From Marinobacterium sp. (lineage in GTDB: Bacteria > Pseudomonadota > Gammaproteobacteria > Pseudomonadales > Balneatricaceae): a stretch of DNA of 64,000 bases. The notes below the pieces were generated by a model. The model saw only the letters and a list, made by a program, of their open reading frames with translations. It searched no databases and was not told where the DNA came from. The position numbers and the translations under genes are program-made. This document shows, piece by piece, positions 17,641-27,061 of the stretch (position 1 is its first letter; each line of letters starts with the position of its first letter). The stretch is from positions 1 to 64,000 of the forward strand of contig JAUWAC010000011.1 in assembly GCA_030602245.1 (NCBI GenBank), given 5' to 3'.

Positions 17641-19914
17641 ATGGTAAAAGTTCGAGAAGACCATCCAATCAGGGACGATGGCAGTGTGGATCTGGACCTC
17701 TGGCTCGAGAGGCTGCAGGAACAGGTACCGCTGACAGACCCTGCTCAGGTGCGATGTGCGTGTGAACTGGCGCGCCAGGCTCACGCAGAGGTGCCTCGGG
17801 AAGAGGATAACTGGAGCGAAACCACGCTTGGCAGTTTCCTGACGGGGCTGGAGATGGCCCAGATTCTGGCGGAGCTCCATCAGGATCAGGAAACGCTGGT
17901 CGCAGCGATCCTCTATCGCGCCGTGCGCGAGGAGAAGTTGTCGCTCGACCGCGTTCGCAACGAATTCGGTCAAACCATCGCGACGCTGATCGACGGCGTA
18001 CTGCAGATGGCGGCGATCGGCTCGCGCAAAAACCCCCGCAGCAGTGAATCCAATGTACTCGGTACCAGCGTCACCCAGGTGGACAACCTGCGCAAGATGC
18101 TGGTGGCGATGATCGATGATGTCCGCGTTGCCCTGATCAAGATTGCCGAGCGCACCTGTGCCATCCGCAGCGTCAAGGACGGCTCGCGCAAGAAGCGCTA
18201 TCTGGTCGCGCGCGAAGTGTTCGACATCTACGCGCCACTGGCCCACCGGCTCGGCATCGGTCACATCAAATGGGAGCTGGAGGACCTCTCCTTCCGCTAC
18301 CTCAAGCCCAACGACTACAAGCATATCGCGCGCCTGCTGGATGAGCGTCGCCTCGACCGTCAGCTGTATATCAATCAGGTCGTGGAGATGCTGCGTGAAC
18401 GCCTCAAAGAGGCGGGCATCGAAGGCGAGGTGATGGGACGCGCCAAGCATATCTACAGCATCTGGCGCAAAATGCAGCGCAAGAACATCGAGTTCAGCCA
18501 GGTATACGATGTGCGCGCGGTGCGGATTCTGGTACCGGAGATTCGCGACTGCTACACGGTACTGGGCATCGTGCACGGGCTGTGGCGCAACATCGCGCAC
18601 GAATTCGATGACTACATCGCGTCGCCGAAGCCCAACGGCTACCGCTCGCTGCATACGGCTGTCTTCGGCCCCGAGAGCAAGGTGCTGGAAGTGCAGATCC
18701 GCACCTTCGCCATGCATGAGGAGGCGGAGCTCGGCGTCTGCGCGCACCACCTGTACAAGGGCACGGATACCCGCTCGCGCCGCGATGGCTACGAGGAGAA
18801 GATCTCGTGGCTGCGGCAGGTGCTCGAGTGGCATGACGAGCTTGGCGACAGCGAGGCGTTCGGCGACATGCTGCGTGGCGATGCCGTGCAGGATCGCGTC
18901 TACGTATTTACGCCGGATGGCCATGTCGTCGACCTGCCGACCGGCGCGACGCCGGTGGATTTTGCCTACCGGGTTCATACCGAGATCGGTCATCGCTGCC
19001 GCGGGGCCCGGGTCAACGGCCGGATCGTGCCGCTGAACCGACCGCTCAAGACCGGCGATCAGGTCGAGGTGCTGACCGGCGAAGAGCGGCCGCGCCGCGA
19101 CTGGCTCAACGCCAACCTCGGCTATGTCACCACCTCCCGCGCGCGGGCCAAGATCGCGCACTGGTTCAAGCTGCAGGCGAAGGATCAGAACGCCGAGGCC
19201 GGACGTGACATCGTCCAGCGTGAGCTGCGCCGGCTGGCGCTGGACAGCCACGACATCGATATGGTCGCGCTGGCGAAGAATCTCAATTTCAAACACACCG
19301 AAGACATGTACGCAGCCCTCGGGGCCGGTGATCTGCGCCTGTCACAGATCGTCAACGAGGTGCAGCGGCAGGTCGAGCCGGAGAAACCGGAAGCACAGCT
19401 GGATCTGGCCCTGCCGAGTACCTCCAGCGTCAACGAGCCACGCAAGGGTGGCAGTGGGGTGCGTATCCTCGGGGTCGGCAACCTGCTGACGACGCTGGCG
19501 TCCTGCTGCAAACCGATCCCGGGCGACCCGATTATGGGCTATATCACGCAGGGACGGGGTGTTTCGATCCACCGCGAGGACTGCAGCAACCTGCTGGCCC
19601 TGCGCGATCAGGAGCCTGACCGAGTGATCGGCGTCGACTGGGGCGAGGAAGCCAGTACCACCTACCCGGTCGATATTCAGATCGAAGCATTTGACCGCTC
19701 CGGCCTGTTGCGCGATGTGATGATGGTGCTCGGCAACGAGCGCGTCAACGTGCTGGCGGCGAACACGGCCACCGACCCGCGCAGCAACGTGGCACGGCTG
19801 TCGCTGACGATCGAGATCACCCGGCTCGACATGCTCGGGCGGATCATGGACAAGATCAATCAGATCCAGAACGTCATGGACGTGCACCGCGAGCGGCGCG
19901 GAGGGCGGGCGTGA
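17641..19914 (+). CDS. relA: GTP pyrophosphokinase RelA ((p)ppGpp synthetase)
   Basis: This 757-residue stringent-response enzyme is activated on ribosomes by uncharged tRNA. The N-terminal hydrolase-like domain lacks the HD pair needed for hydrolysis, so this is a synthetase-only RelA. The synthetase domain has the RelA-type EFDD motif at 321-324 and PKPNGYRSLHTAV. TGS (about 420-480, DRVYVFTPDGHVVDLP), a helical region, the conserved Cys pair at 622-623 (SCCKPIPGDPI) and a C-terminal ACT domain (about 680-755) follow. AGGAG lies about 13 bases before the ATG. Its TGA overlaps the mazG GTG. Confidence 0.98.
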   Translation: MVKVREDHPIRDDGSVDLDLWLERLQEQVPLTDPAQVRCACELARQAHAEVPREEDNWSETTLGSFLTGLEMAQILAELHQDQETLVAAILYRAVREEKLSLDRVRNEFGQTIATLIDGVLQMAAIGSRKNPRSSESNVLGTSVTQVDNLRKMLVAMIDDVRVALIKIAERTCAIRSVKDGSRKKRYLVAREVFDIYAPLAHRLGIGHIKWELEDLSFRYLKPNDYKHIARLLDERRLDRQLYINQVVEMLRERLKEAGIEGEVMGRAKHIYSIWRKMQRKNIEFSQVYDVRAVRILVPEIRDCYTVLGIVHGLWRNIAHEFDDYIASPKPNGYRSLHTAVFGPESKVLEVQIRTFAMHEEAELGVCAHHLYKGTDTRSRRDGYEEKISWLRQVLEWHDELGDSEAFGDMLRGDAVQDRVYVFTPDGHVVDLPTGATPVDFAYRVHTEIGHRCRGARVNGRIVPLNRPLKTGDQVEVLTGEERPRRDWLNANLGYVTTSRARAKIAHWFKLQAKDQNAEAGRDIVQRELRRLALDSHDIDMVALAKNLNFKHTEDMYAALGAGDLRLSQIVNEVQRQVEPEKPEAQLDLALPSTSSVNEPRKGGSGVRILGVGNLLTTLASCCKPIPGDPIMGYITQGRGVSIHREDCSNLLALRDQEPDRVIGVDWGEEASTTYPVDIQIEAFDRSGLLRDVMMVLGNERVNVLAANTATDPRSNVARLSLTIEITRLDMLGRIMDKINQIQNVMDVHRERRGGRA

Positions 19915-20717
19915 GGTACAGTCTTGACGACCTGATCTATCTGATGCGCCGGCTGCGCGACCCGGAAACCGGCTGTCCGTGGGATCTCGAGCAGGACTTC
20001 GCGTCCATCGTCCCGCATACGCTGGAAGAAGCCTACGAGGTCGCCGATACCATCGAGCGCAAGGACTGGCTGCATCTGAAAGATGAACTCGGCGACCTGT
20101 TGTTTCAGGTGATCTTTTACGCGCGACTGGGGGAGGAGCAGGGCGACTTCGATTTCCATGCCATCGTTGATCAGCTGGTCGAAAAGCTGATTCGCCGTCA
20201 CCCCCACGTGTTTCCCGATGGCACGCTGCGTGGGAACGCGCGCCAGGAAACGGTGGATACCGCCGCCGTCGGCGAGCGCTGGGAAGCGATCAAGCAGCGC
20301 GAGCGCGAAGCCAAGGCGCGCCCCGGGGTACTGGATGAGATACCGCTGGCTTTGCCGGGGCTGAGCCGCGCCGCGAAGCTGCAGAAGCGGGCCGCCAAGG
20401 TCGGCTTTGACTGGGGTGATGCGTTGCCGGTGCTGGATAAGATCGAGGAAGAGATCGCCGAGCTGCGCGAAGCGATCGCCAGTGGCGAGGCCGATCGGAT
20501 TCGTTCGGAAATGGGGGATCTGCTGTTCGTGCAGGTCAATCTCGCCCGTCATCTGGGCGTCGATCCGGAGCAGGCGATCCGCAGCACCAACGCCAAGTTC
20601 GAGCGGCGTTTCCGCTACATCGAAGAGCAGGTCAACGCCGCGGGCGGGATCTGGAGTGACTTTACCCTCGAGCAGCTCGATGGCTGGTGGAACGAGGCCA
20701 AGGCCCGTGGCCTTTGA
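19911..20717 (+). CDS. mazG: Nucleoside triphosphate pyrophosphohydrolase MazG
   Basis: This 268-residue protein has two MazG repeats: the first with GCPWDLEQDFASIVPHTLEE and EVADTIE...LKDELGDLLFQVIF, the second with KVGFDWGDALPVLDKIEEEI and SEMGDLLFVQVNLAR. The acidic EExxE/ExxD clusters bind Mg2+. MazG hydrolyses NTPs, including aberrant ones, and influences (p)ppGpp levels in E. coli. The start is GTG at 19911, overlapping the relA stop (GTGA), so it is translationally coupled to the alarmone synthetase. Confidence 0.95.
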   Translation: MRYSLDDLIYLMRRLRDPETGCPWDLEQDFASIVPHTLEEAYEVADTIERKDWLHLKDELGDLLFQVIFYARLGEEQGDFDFHAIVDQLVEKLIRRHPHVFPDGTLRGNARQETVDTAAVGERWEAIKQREREAKARPGVLDEIPLALPGLSRAAKLQKRAAKVGFDWGDALPVLDKIEEEIAELREAIASGEADRIRSEMGDLLFVQVNLARHLGVDPEQAIRSTNAKFERRFRYIEEQVNAAGGIWSDFTLEQLDGWWNEAKARGL

Positions 20718-20736
20718 TCAGCGCAGGAGAGGCACC

Positions 20737-21114
20737 ATGTCCTATCTGATTGTGGTCGTTGTCATCGCCGTGATGGGCCTTGCGATCTGGAATTGGCAGC
20801 GTAGCGCGGAGCAGAAGGCAGCACTGAGCCAGGCCGGCTTCAGCATCAGCGACCGCTTCGGAGGTGCGCCGGAGCTGGTGGCGGATCGCGCCCGGCGTGA
20901 GTTTGCCGTGGTGCGCCCGGGCAGCTACGAACGGCTGCCGTTCGCCGACTTCGAGCACGGCGAGGTGGCGTTTGACCAGCGGCCCGAGTCCGAGGTCAAC
21001 TTTCGTCTGGAACTGATTTTCACCGGGGGACGGGCCGTGCGCATCAATTATGGTGCGGAACCTGAAGCCCGACGAGTGCTCGATAACCTGCTGCAACTCG
21101 TGAAAGATCAATGA
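20737..21114 (+). CDS. Small membrane-anchored protein of unknown function
   Basis: This 125-residue protein starts at the ATG at 20737 with AGGAGAGG just upstream. It has one N-terminal transmembrane segment (about 3-19, YLIVVVVIAVMGLAIWN) and then a small soluble domain with no family I recognise (SQAGFSISDRFGGAPELVAD; YERLPFADFEHGEVAFDQ; ALNY-like strand RAVRINYGAEPEARRVLDNL). With little N-terminal charge and a hydrophobic start it is probably a signal anchor, but the side on which the domain faces is not clear. It lies 19 bases after mazG and probably belongs to the relA-mazG transcript. Confidence 0.75.
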   Translation: MSYLIVVVVIAVMGLAIWNWQRSAEQKAALSQAGFSISDRFGGAPELVADRARREFAVVRPGSYERLPFADFEHGEVAFDQRPESEVNFRLELIFTGGRAVRINYGAEPEARRVLDNLLQLVKDQ

Positions 21115-21187
21115 CAGCGGGACAAGGGGGTTGGCAGCGCGACGCTTTGGGGTAGGATGGAATCAACTCTGCCTGAGGGAGCGAAGC

Positions 21188-23794
21188 ATGACCGATCTGC
21201 ATGAAGACCTGCGCGACGATGTCCGCATGCTGGGCGAGAGCCTGGGGCGTACCATCCAGAGTGATCTGGGGCCGGAGTTTCTGGGCCGGGTCGAGCATAT
21301 CCGTCAACTGGCCAAGGCCGGCCGGAGCGAGGATAAGCCGGAGCATCAACAGCTGCTTGAGGCGATCGGCGAGCTGCATGAAGACGAGGTGCTGCCGATC
21401 GCGCGCGCCTTCACCCAGTTTCTGAATCTTGCCAATATCGCCGAAGAGCACCACCGTGTGCGGCGTCGCCTCGACAATGCGGCCCAGGATGCCCCCGATG
21501 CCTTCGGCGTCCTGCTCGACAGTCTGCTGGCGCAGGGCCACGACGCTGACGAGCTGATCGACGCGCTGCGTGCGCTGGACATCGATCTGGTGCTGACCGC
21601 CCATCCCACCGAGGTCAACCGCCGTACTCTGATCCAGAAATACGATGGCATCACGGCCTGTCTGCGTCAGCATGATCGCGGCGAGCCGGTACAGGAGCGC
21701 ATCGATGAGCTGATCAGTCAGATCTGGCACACCGACGAAATCCGCAAGCTGCGCCCGACGCCGGTCGATGAGGCCAAGTGGGGATTCGCCGTGATCGAGA
21801 ATTCGCTCTGGGCCGCGGTGCCTCGCTTCCTGCGCGAGCTGGATCAGGCGCTGGAAGAATCGATCGGTCGCCGGTTGCCGCTGGATTGCTGTCCGATCCG
21901 CTTTTCCTCCTGGATGGGGGGCGACCGCGACGGCAACCCCAACGTGACCTCGGCCGTGACCCGCGAAGTCCTGTTGCTGTCGCGCTGGGTCGCGCTCGAT
22001 CTCTACATCCGCGCCGTCGACGAACTGCGCAGCGAGCTGTCGATGTTCAACGCCTCGGCCGAGCTGCGTGAGCGGGTTGGCGATGCCAGCGAGCCCTACC
22101 GTGCCCTGCTGGGCGAACTCAAGCATGACCTGCTGATTACCCGCGAGGGGATTGAAGCGGCACTTGAGGGGTACCCGCCGGAAGCGCCGCTGCCGCTGAC
22201 ACATACCGATCAGTTGCTGGCGCCGCTGATGCTGTGCCACCGCTCGCTGATCGAGTGCCGTATGCCCAACATCGCGTCCGGCAAGCTGGAAGATCTGATC
22301 CGCCGCGTCGCCTGTTTCGGCCTGACGCTGGTCAGGCTCGACATCCGCCAGAACGCAGACCGGCACACGGCGGTGCTCGACGAGCTGACCGGATTCTATG
22401 GTCTGGGACGCTACAGCCAGTGGAGTGAGGCGGATCGACAGGCCTTTCTGCTGCGTGAGCTGGCATCCCGGCGGCCGCTGCTGCCGCGGCAGTGGCAGCC
22501 CTCTGACGAGGTGCAGGAGGTGCTGGATACCTGTCGTGTGGTGGCGGAAACCGACCCCTGTGCACTGGGTTCCTATGTGATCTCGATGGCGAGCCAGCCC
22601 TCCGATGTCCTCGCCGTGATCCTGTTGCTGCAGGAGCAGGGCATTGGCCACCGTATGCGCGTGGTACCGCTGTTCGAAACCCTGGACGATCTGGATAACG
22701 CCAGCGGCTGCGTCGATGCGCTGCTCAATATCGACTGGTACCGCACCTATGCCGGTGGCCATCAGGAAGTGATGATCGGCTACTCCGACTCGGCCAAAGA
22801 TGCAGGTCAGCTGGCCGCAGCCTGGGGCCAGTACCGCGCCCAGCAGGCACTGACCGAAGTCTGTGCCCGCCATGGTGTCAAGCTGACACTGTTTCATGGC
22901 CGCGGCGGTACCGTCGGTCGCGGCGGCGGCCCGAGTCATACCGCGATACTGGCGCAGCCGCCGGGCTCTGTGGCGGGCAGCCTGCGTGTGACGGAGCAGG
23001 GGGAGATGATTCGCTTCAAGTTCGGGGTACCGGAGCTGGCGATTCGTAACCTCGAGCTGTATACCGGTGCCGTGCTGCAGGCGACGCTGGCGCCGCCACC
23101 GGCGCCCCATGATGACTGGCGCGAGGAGATGGACCGTCTGGCCATGGCGGGCCTGCAGGCATATCGCGCCGTCGTGCGCGAAGATCCGCAGTTCGTACCC
23201 TATTTTCGTGCCGTAACGCCGGAGCAGGAGCTGGCCAAGCTGCCGCTCGGCTCGCGACCGGCAAAGCGCCGCGCCGATGGCGGCGTCGAGTCGCTGCGTG
23301 CGATTCCCTGGATCTTTGCCTGGACACAGATACGGCTGATGCTGCCGGCGTGGCTCGGTTCCGACCGCGCGCTGGGCGATGCGATCGAACAGGGCGAGCT
23401 GATCCAGTTGCAGCAGATGTATGCCAACTGGCCGTTCTTCCGCACCTACATCGACATGCTGGAGATGGTACTGGCCAAAAGTGATGTGCATATCGCCGCC
23501 TATTACGAGCAGCGGCTGGTATCGCCAGAGCTCGCGACCCTCGGCTCGAGCCTGCGAGCCCGGCTCGAGCAGGCGGTGGCGCGGGTCAAACAGATCAAGT
23601 CGATCGATGAGCTGCTGGCGCAGAACCCGGTGATCCGGCAATCGATCGATGTGCGCAACCCCTACATTGACCCGCTGCATTTCCTGCAGGCGGAACTGCT
23701 GTACCGCGACCGCAACCAGCCCGATCGCCGGCTGGAACAGGCGCTGATGGTGACCATGGCCGGCATCTCTGCCGGCATGCGTAACACCGGATGA
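21188..23794 (+). CDS. ppc: Phosphoenolpyruvate carboxylase
   Basis: This 868-residue anaplerotic enzyme makes oxaloacetate from PEP and bicarbonate. The catalytic histidine is near 139 in VLTAHPTEVNRRT, the loop FSSWMGGDRDGNPNVT is near 240, and the glycine-rich FHGRGGTVGRGGGP lies near 570. The C-terminus MRNTG is intact and is part of the allosteric aspartate site. I start at ATG 21188 (MTDLHEDLRDDVRML); an open frame continues upstream but does not resemble the family. A 10-base-pair hairpin about 150 bases downstream may end transcription. Confidence 0.98.
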   Translation: MTDLHEDLRDDVRMLGESLGRTIQSDLGPEFLGRVEHIRQLAKAGRSEDKPEHQQLLEAIGELHEDEVLPIARAFTQFLNLANIAEEHHRVRRRLDNAAQDAPDAFGVLLDSLLAQGHDADELIDALRALDIDLVLTAHPTEVNRRTLIQKYDGITACLRQHDRGEPVQERIDELISQIWHTDEIRKLRPTPVDEAKWGFAVIENSLWAAVPRFLRELDQALEESIGRRLPLDCCPIRFSSWMGGDRDGNPNVTSAVTREVLLLSRWVALDLYIRAVDELRSELSMFNASAELRERVGDASEPYRALLGELKHDLLITREGIEAALEGYPPEAPLPLTHTDQLLAPLMLCHRSLIECRMPNIASGKLEDLIRRVACFGLTLVRLDIRQNADRHTAVLDELTGFYGLGRYSQWSEADRQAFLLRELASRRPLLPRQWQPSDEVQEVLDTCRVVAETDPCALGSYVISMASQPSDVLAVILLLQEQGIGHRMRVVPLFETLDDLDNASGCVDALLNIDWYRTYAGGHQEVMIGYSDSAKDAGQLAAAWGQYRAQQALTEVCARHGVKLTLFHGRGGTVGRGGGPSHTAILAQPPGSVAGSLRVTEQGEMIRFKFGVPELAIRNLELYTGAVLQATLAPPPAPHDDWREEMDRLAMAGLQAYRAVVREDPQFVPYFRAVTPEQELAKLPLGSRPAKRRADGGVESLRAIPWIFAWTQIRLMLPAWLGSDRALGDAIEQGELIQLQQMYANWPFFRTYIDMLEMVLAKSDVHIAAYYEQRLVSPELATLGSSLRARLEQAVARVKQIKSIDELLAQNPVIRQSIDVRNPYIDPLHFLQAELLYRDRNQPDRRLEQALMVTMAGISAGMRNTG

Positions 23795-23942
23795 CGCGTG
23801 CGTGTTTTACAGCCGTGGGGAGATGACGTAATCTGCGGCTTTTCTGACCGGCGCTGACCGGCAATGCGCGCACGGCGGTAGTGCTAATGTCGAATTGTGG
23901 CGGTAGCCAGAGCCGCGATATGGTCAGGCCAATAATGACAAC

Positions 23943-23966
23943 AATACCCGCCCGGCGGCGGGTATT
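23943..23966 (+). terminator. Hairpin downstream of ppc
   Basis: AATACCCGCC at 23943-23952 pairs perfectly with GGCGGGTATT at 23957-23966 around a 4-base loop, and CCTGTTT follows. The T run is short, so a Rho-independent terminator is likely but not certain. The hairpin lies 42 bases upstream of adk and might instead lie in its leader. Confidence 0.5.
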
Positions 23967-24002
23967 CCTGTTTACAGGCTTCGAGTAAAAATCAGGAGAT
24001 AG

Positions 24003-24662
<660 letters not shown>

Positions 24663-24690
24663 GGTCTGAACAGGACACCGAGTCCACGTC

Positions 24691-24730
24691 AAAAACGGGG
24701 GCAGTACCGCGAGGGCTGCCCCCGTTTTTT
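24691..24730 (+). terminator. Rho-independent terminator after adk
   Basis: A 14-base stem AAAAACGGGGGCAG (24691-24704) pairs with CTGCCCCCGTTTTT (24716-24729) around an 11-base loop, and ends in a T run. Confidence 0.9.
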
Positions 24731-24807
24731 TCAGCTGGGATTCGGGTGGTGTTTTGGCGATAATGGGCGCCCGCCACTACCGGTAATCAGAGTGTCACAG
24801 GAGCGTC

Positions 24808-25551
24808 ATGAAGGCCGATATCACCTACGGAATCCACGCGGTTTCAGCATTGCTTGAGCGCGATCCGAAGCGGGTTCGGCGTTTACTGGTGCTGGAAGGG
24901 CGTCATGATAATCGTTTGCGGGCGCTGCTTGAGCGTGCGCGCGAGGCCGGGATTCAGGTCAAGAGTACCCCGCGGGCACGGCTCGATGAGTTGGCCGGTG
25001 GCGTGCATCAGGGCGTCGTGGCCGAAACCACGCCGCTGCAGGCCGGCAGTGAGAAGGATCTGGAACGGCTGCTGGAAAACCTCGAGGGACCGGCATTGAT
25101 GCTGGTGCTGGATGGCGTCACCGATCCACACAACCTGGGCGCCTGTCTGCGCACGGCCGACGCGACCGGGGTACAGGCGGTCATCGCGCCACGTGACAAG
25201 TCGGCACCGCTCAATGCGACGGCCATCAAGGTGGCCTGTGGTGCAGCCGAGAGCGTGCCCTATATTCAGGTCACCAATCTGGCCCGCACGCTCGAACTGC
25301 TGAAAAGCTATGGGGTCTGGATCACCGGTACGGCAGGCGAAACCGATCTCGAGCTGTTCGATGCGGATCTGTCCGGATCGACTGCGCTGGTGATGGGGGC
25401 GGAAGGCAAGGGGATGCGCCGTCTGACCCGCGAACACTGTGATCAGCTGGTGCGGATCCCGATGGCAGGTTCGGTCAGCAGTCTTAACGTGTCGGTTGCC
25501 ACCGGGGTGTGTCTGTTCGAGATCGTGCGTCAGCGAAACACCCGCCGCTAG
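24808..25551 (+). CDS. rlmB: 23S rRNA Gm2251 2'-O-methyltransferase RlmB
   Basis: This 247-residue SPOUT methyltransferase starts with the substrate-binding domain (YGIHAVSALLERDPKRVRRL). The trefoil-knot motifs are NLGACLRTADATGV (about 110-123), MGAEGKGMRRLT (about 197-208) and SVSSLNVSVATGVCLFEI at the C-terminus. RlmB 2'-O-methylates the G2251 residue of 23S rRNA in the peptidyl-transferase P loop. AGGAG lies upstream. The gene follows the adk terminator, so it has its own promoter. A hairpin overlaps its stop codon (25539-25557). Confidence 0.96.
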   Translation: MKADITYGIHAVSALLERDPKRVRRLLVLEGRHDNRLRALLERAREAGIQVKSTPRARLDELAGGVHQGVVAETTPLQAGSEKDLERLLENLEGPALMLVLDGVTDPHNLGACLRTADATGVQAVIAPRDKSAPLNATAIKVACGAAESVPYIQVTNLARTLELLKSYGVWITGTAGETDLELFDADLSGSTALVMGAEGKGMRRLTREHCDQLVRIPMAGSVSSLNVSVATGVCLFEIVRQRNTRR

Positions 25552-25609
25552 CGGGTGCCACCAACGGGGTGCAGGGCACCGTTAATACCGACAGGGAGTC
25601 GTCAGTCAG

Positions 25610-25861
25610 ATGCCAATCCGTTACCTCTGCGAGCAGTGCCTGACACTGCTCGATGCCTGCTCAGCGGTGCCGGCCCACAGTGGCCTGCGCCCGGCCCTTG
25701 ATCTGGGCGAGCGCTGGCTCTACCGTTGCCGCCATTGCGGCGCCTTTGCCACCGCCCCGCGCAGCCATGACGAACGTTGGAGCCTGAATCTGCTCGGTCA
25801 GCCGTTGGCGCGTGCGGACGGGGATGCCGAGCGCCACGATGCTGATCAGCAACACGGCTGA
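25610..25861 (+). CDS. Small CxxC-CxxC zinc-ribbon protein, unknown function
   Basis: This 83-residue protein has cysteines at C7, C10, C40 and C43 in the pattern CEQC...CRHC, which would bind one zinc ion. The rest is short and ends in a charged, His/Asp-rich tail (RADGDAERHDADQQHG). A GGGAG site lies about 8 bases before the ATG. Codon use resembles its neighbours. It lies between rlmB and the convergent ackA. I know no function; a nucleic-acid-binding or chaperone-like zinc ribbon is a guess. Confidence 0.65.
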   Translation: MPIRYLCEQCLTLLDACSAVPAHSGLRPALDLGERWLYRCRHCGAFATAPRSHDERWSLNLLGQPLARADGDAERHDADQQHG

Positions 25862-25871
25862 GACGTGTCGG

Positions 25872-27059
25872 TTACGACAGGCCCAGCAGCCGCGCGGCGT
25901 GCCGAGCAATCATCGCTTCCTCATTGGTCGGAATAACGCGCACGACGACCTGTGAGCCCTGGGCATGAATCTCACTGCGGTTGTCGCGGTTGGCGCTCGC
26001 ATCCATGGCCAATCCGAGCCAGTCACAGCGTGCCAGCACCCGGGCGCGCACGTCACTGTCGTTTTCGCCCACGCCACCGGTGAAGACCAGCTGTTCCAGC
26101 CCACCGAGCGCGGCGGTCAGACGGCCGATTTCGAGCGCGATGCGGTAGGCAAACAGTTCGATCGCCTCATCGGCCGCGGGTGCGTCCGACTGATGCAGCG
26201 TAATCATGTCGGAGCTGATATCCGAAACCCCGAGCCAGCCACTCTGTTTGTACAGCAGGGTCTGGATCGCATCGGCGTCCATCTTCTTTTCCTGCATCAG
26301 GTAGAGCAGCACGCCCGGGTCCAGATTGCCGCAGCGGGTGCCCATCGGCAGGCCGTCGAGCGCGGTGAATCCCATCGAGCTTGCGATCGAGCGGCCATCG
26401 CGAATGGCGCACATGCTGGCGCCGGCGCCGAGATGGCAGACCACGGTTTTCAGCCGGCCCGCGCCGAGGCTTTCGAGTTGACTCTGGATGTAGTCGTAGG
26501 AGAGGCCGTGAAAGCCGTACTTGTGCACACCGGCGTCGGTCAGCTCCCGCGGGATCGCATACATCTTCTCCAGTCGCGGTTGCTGACTGTGGAACATGGT
26601 GTCGAAACAGGCGATACGCGGGATCTCGGGCGCGAGTCGGGCGCAGGCTTCGACCAGACGCAGGTTGTACGGTTGGTGCAGCGGTGCCAGCGGAATGTAG
26701 CGCCGCAGCTGCTCAAGCTCCTCATCGCCCAGCTGAACCGGTGCGCCGAAGCGGTCGCCACCGTGCACGATGCGATGGCCGGTGGCGATCAGGTTCAGGT
26801 CGCTCTGGTGCTCCTGCAGCCAGCCAAGGATGTGCTCCAGTGCGGCCTGATGGCGCCGTTCCGGATCGAGCCCCGCAAATGGCAGATCCAGATGTTCAAG
26901 CGGTGCGTCGGCTTCGTCCATGATGTCGAAGCGGGCGGTGTCGCCGAGCAGGTTGCCGAGCTTGAGGTGATAGTGGCAGTGCAGGCCGTCGTCCCGAAAC
27001 GAGTAGAGGCCACATTTGAGGCTGGAAGAGCCGCCGTTGACGGTCAGGATTGTATCCAT
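25872..27059 (-). CDS. ackA: Acetate kinase
   Basis: This 395-residue ASKHA-fold kinase interconverts acetyl phosphate + ADP and acetate + ATP. Family motifs are TVNGGSSSLKCGLY at the N-terminus, ATGHRIVHGGDRF near 92, ACFDTMFHSQQP near 150, KYGFHGLSYDYI, and CHLGAGASMCAIRDGRSIAS near 211; the nucleotide site VFTGGVGENDSDVRA is near 325. It lies downstream of a short-type phosphotransacetylase with only two bases between the genes, so the pair forms the Pta-AckA acetate route. Confidence 0.97.
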   Translation of the reverse strand: MDTILTVNGGSSSLKCGLYSFRDDGLHCHYHLKLGNLLGDTARFDIMDEADAPLEHLDLPFAGLDPERRHQAALEHILGWLQEHQSDLNLIATGHRIVHGGDRFGAPVQLGDEELEQLRRYIPLAPLHQPYNLRLVEACARLAPEIPRIACFDTMFHSQQPRLEKMYAIPRELTDAGVHKYGFHGLSYDYIQSQLESLGAGRLKTVVCHLGAGASMCAIRDGRSIASSMGFTALDGLPMGTRCGNLDPGVLLYLMQEKKMDADAIQTLLYKQSGWLGVSDISSDMITLHQSDAPAADEAIELFAYRIALEIGRLTAALGGLEQLVFTGGVGENDSDVRARVLARCDWLGLAMDASANRDNRSEIHAQGSQVVVRVIPTNEEAMIARHAARLLGLS

Positions 27060-27061
27060 GC

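Noticed and set aside
17509-19296. Long minus-strand frame opposite relA
   Set aside because: It runs across the relA promoter and coding region with no family marks; relA itself is unambiguous.
21044-23680. Long open frame on the minus strand opposite ppc
   Set aside because: It is an antisense shadow of ppc; the composition is Arg/Gln/His-rich and there are no recognisable motifs.
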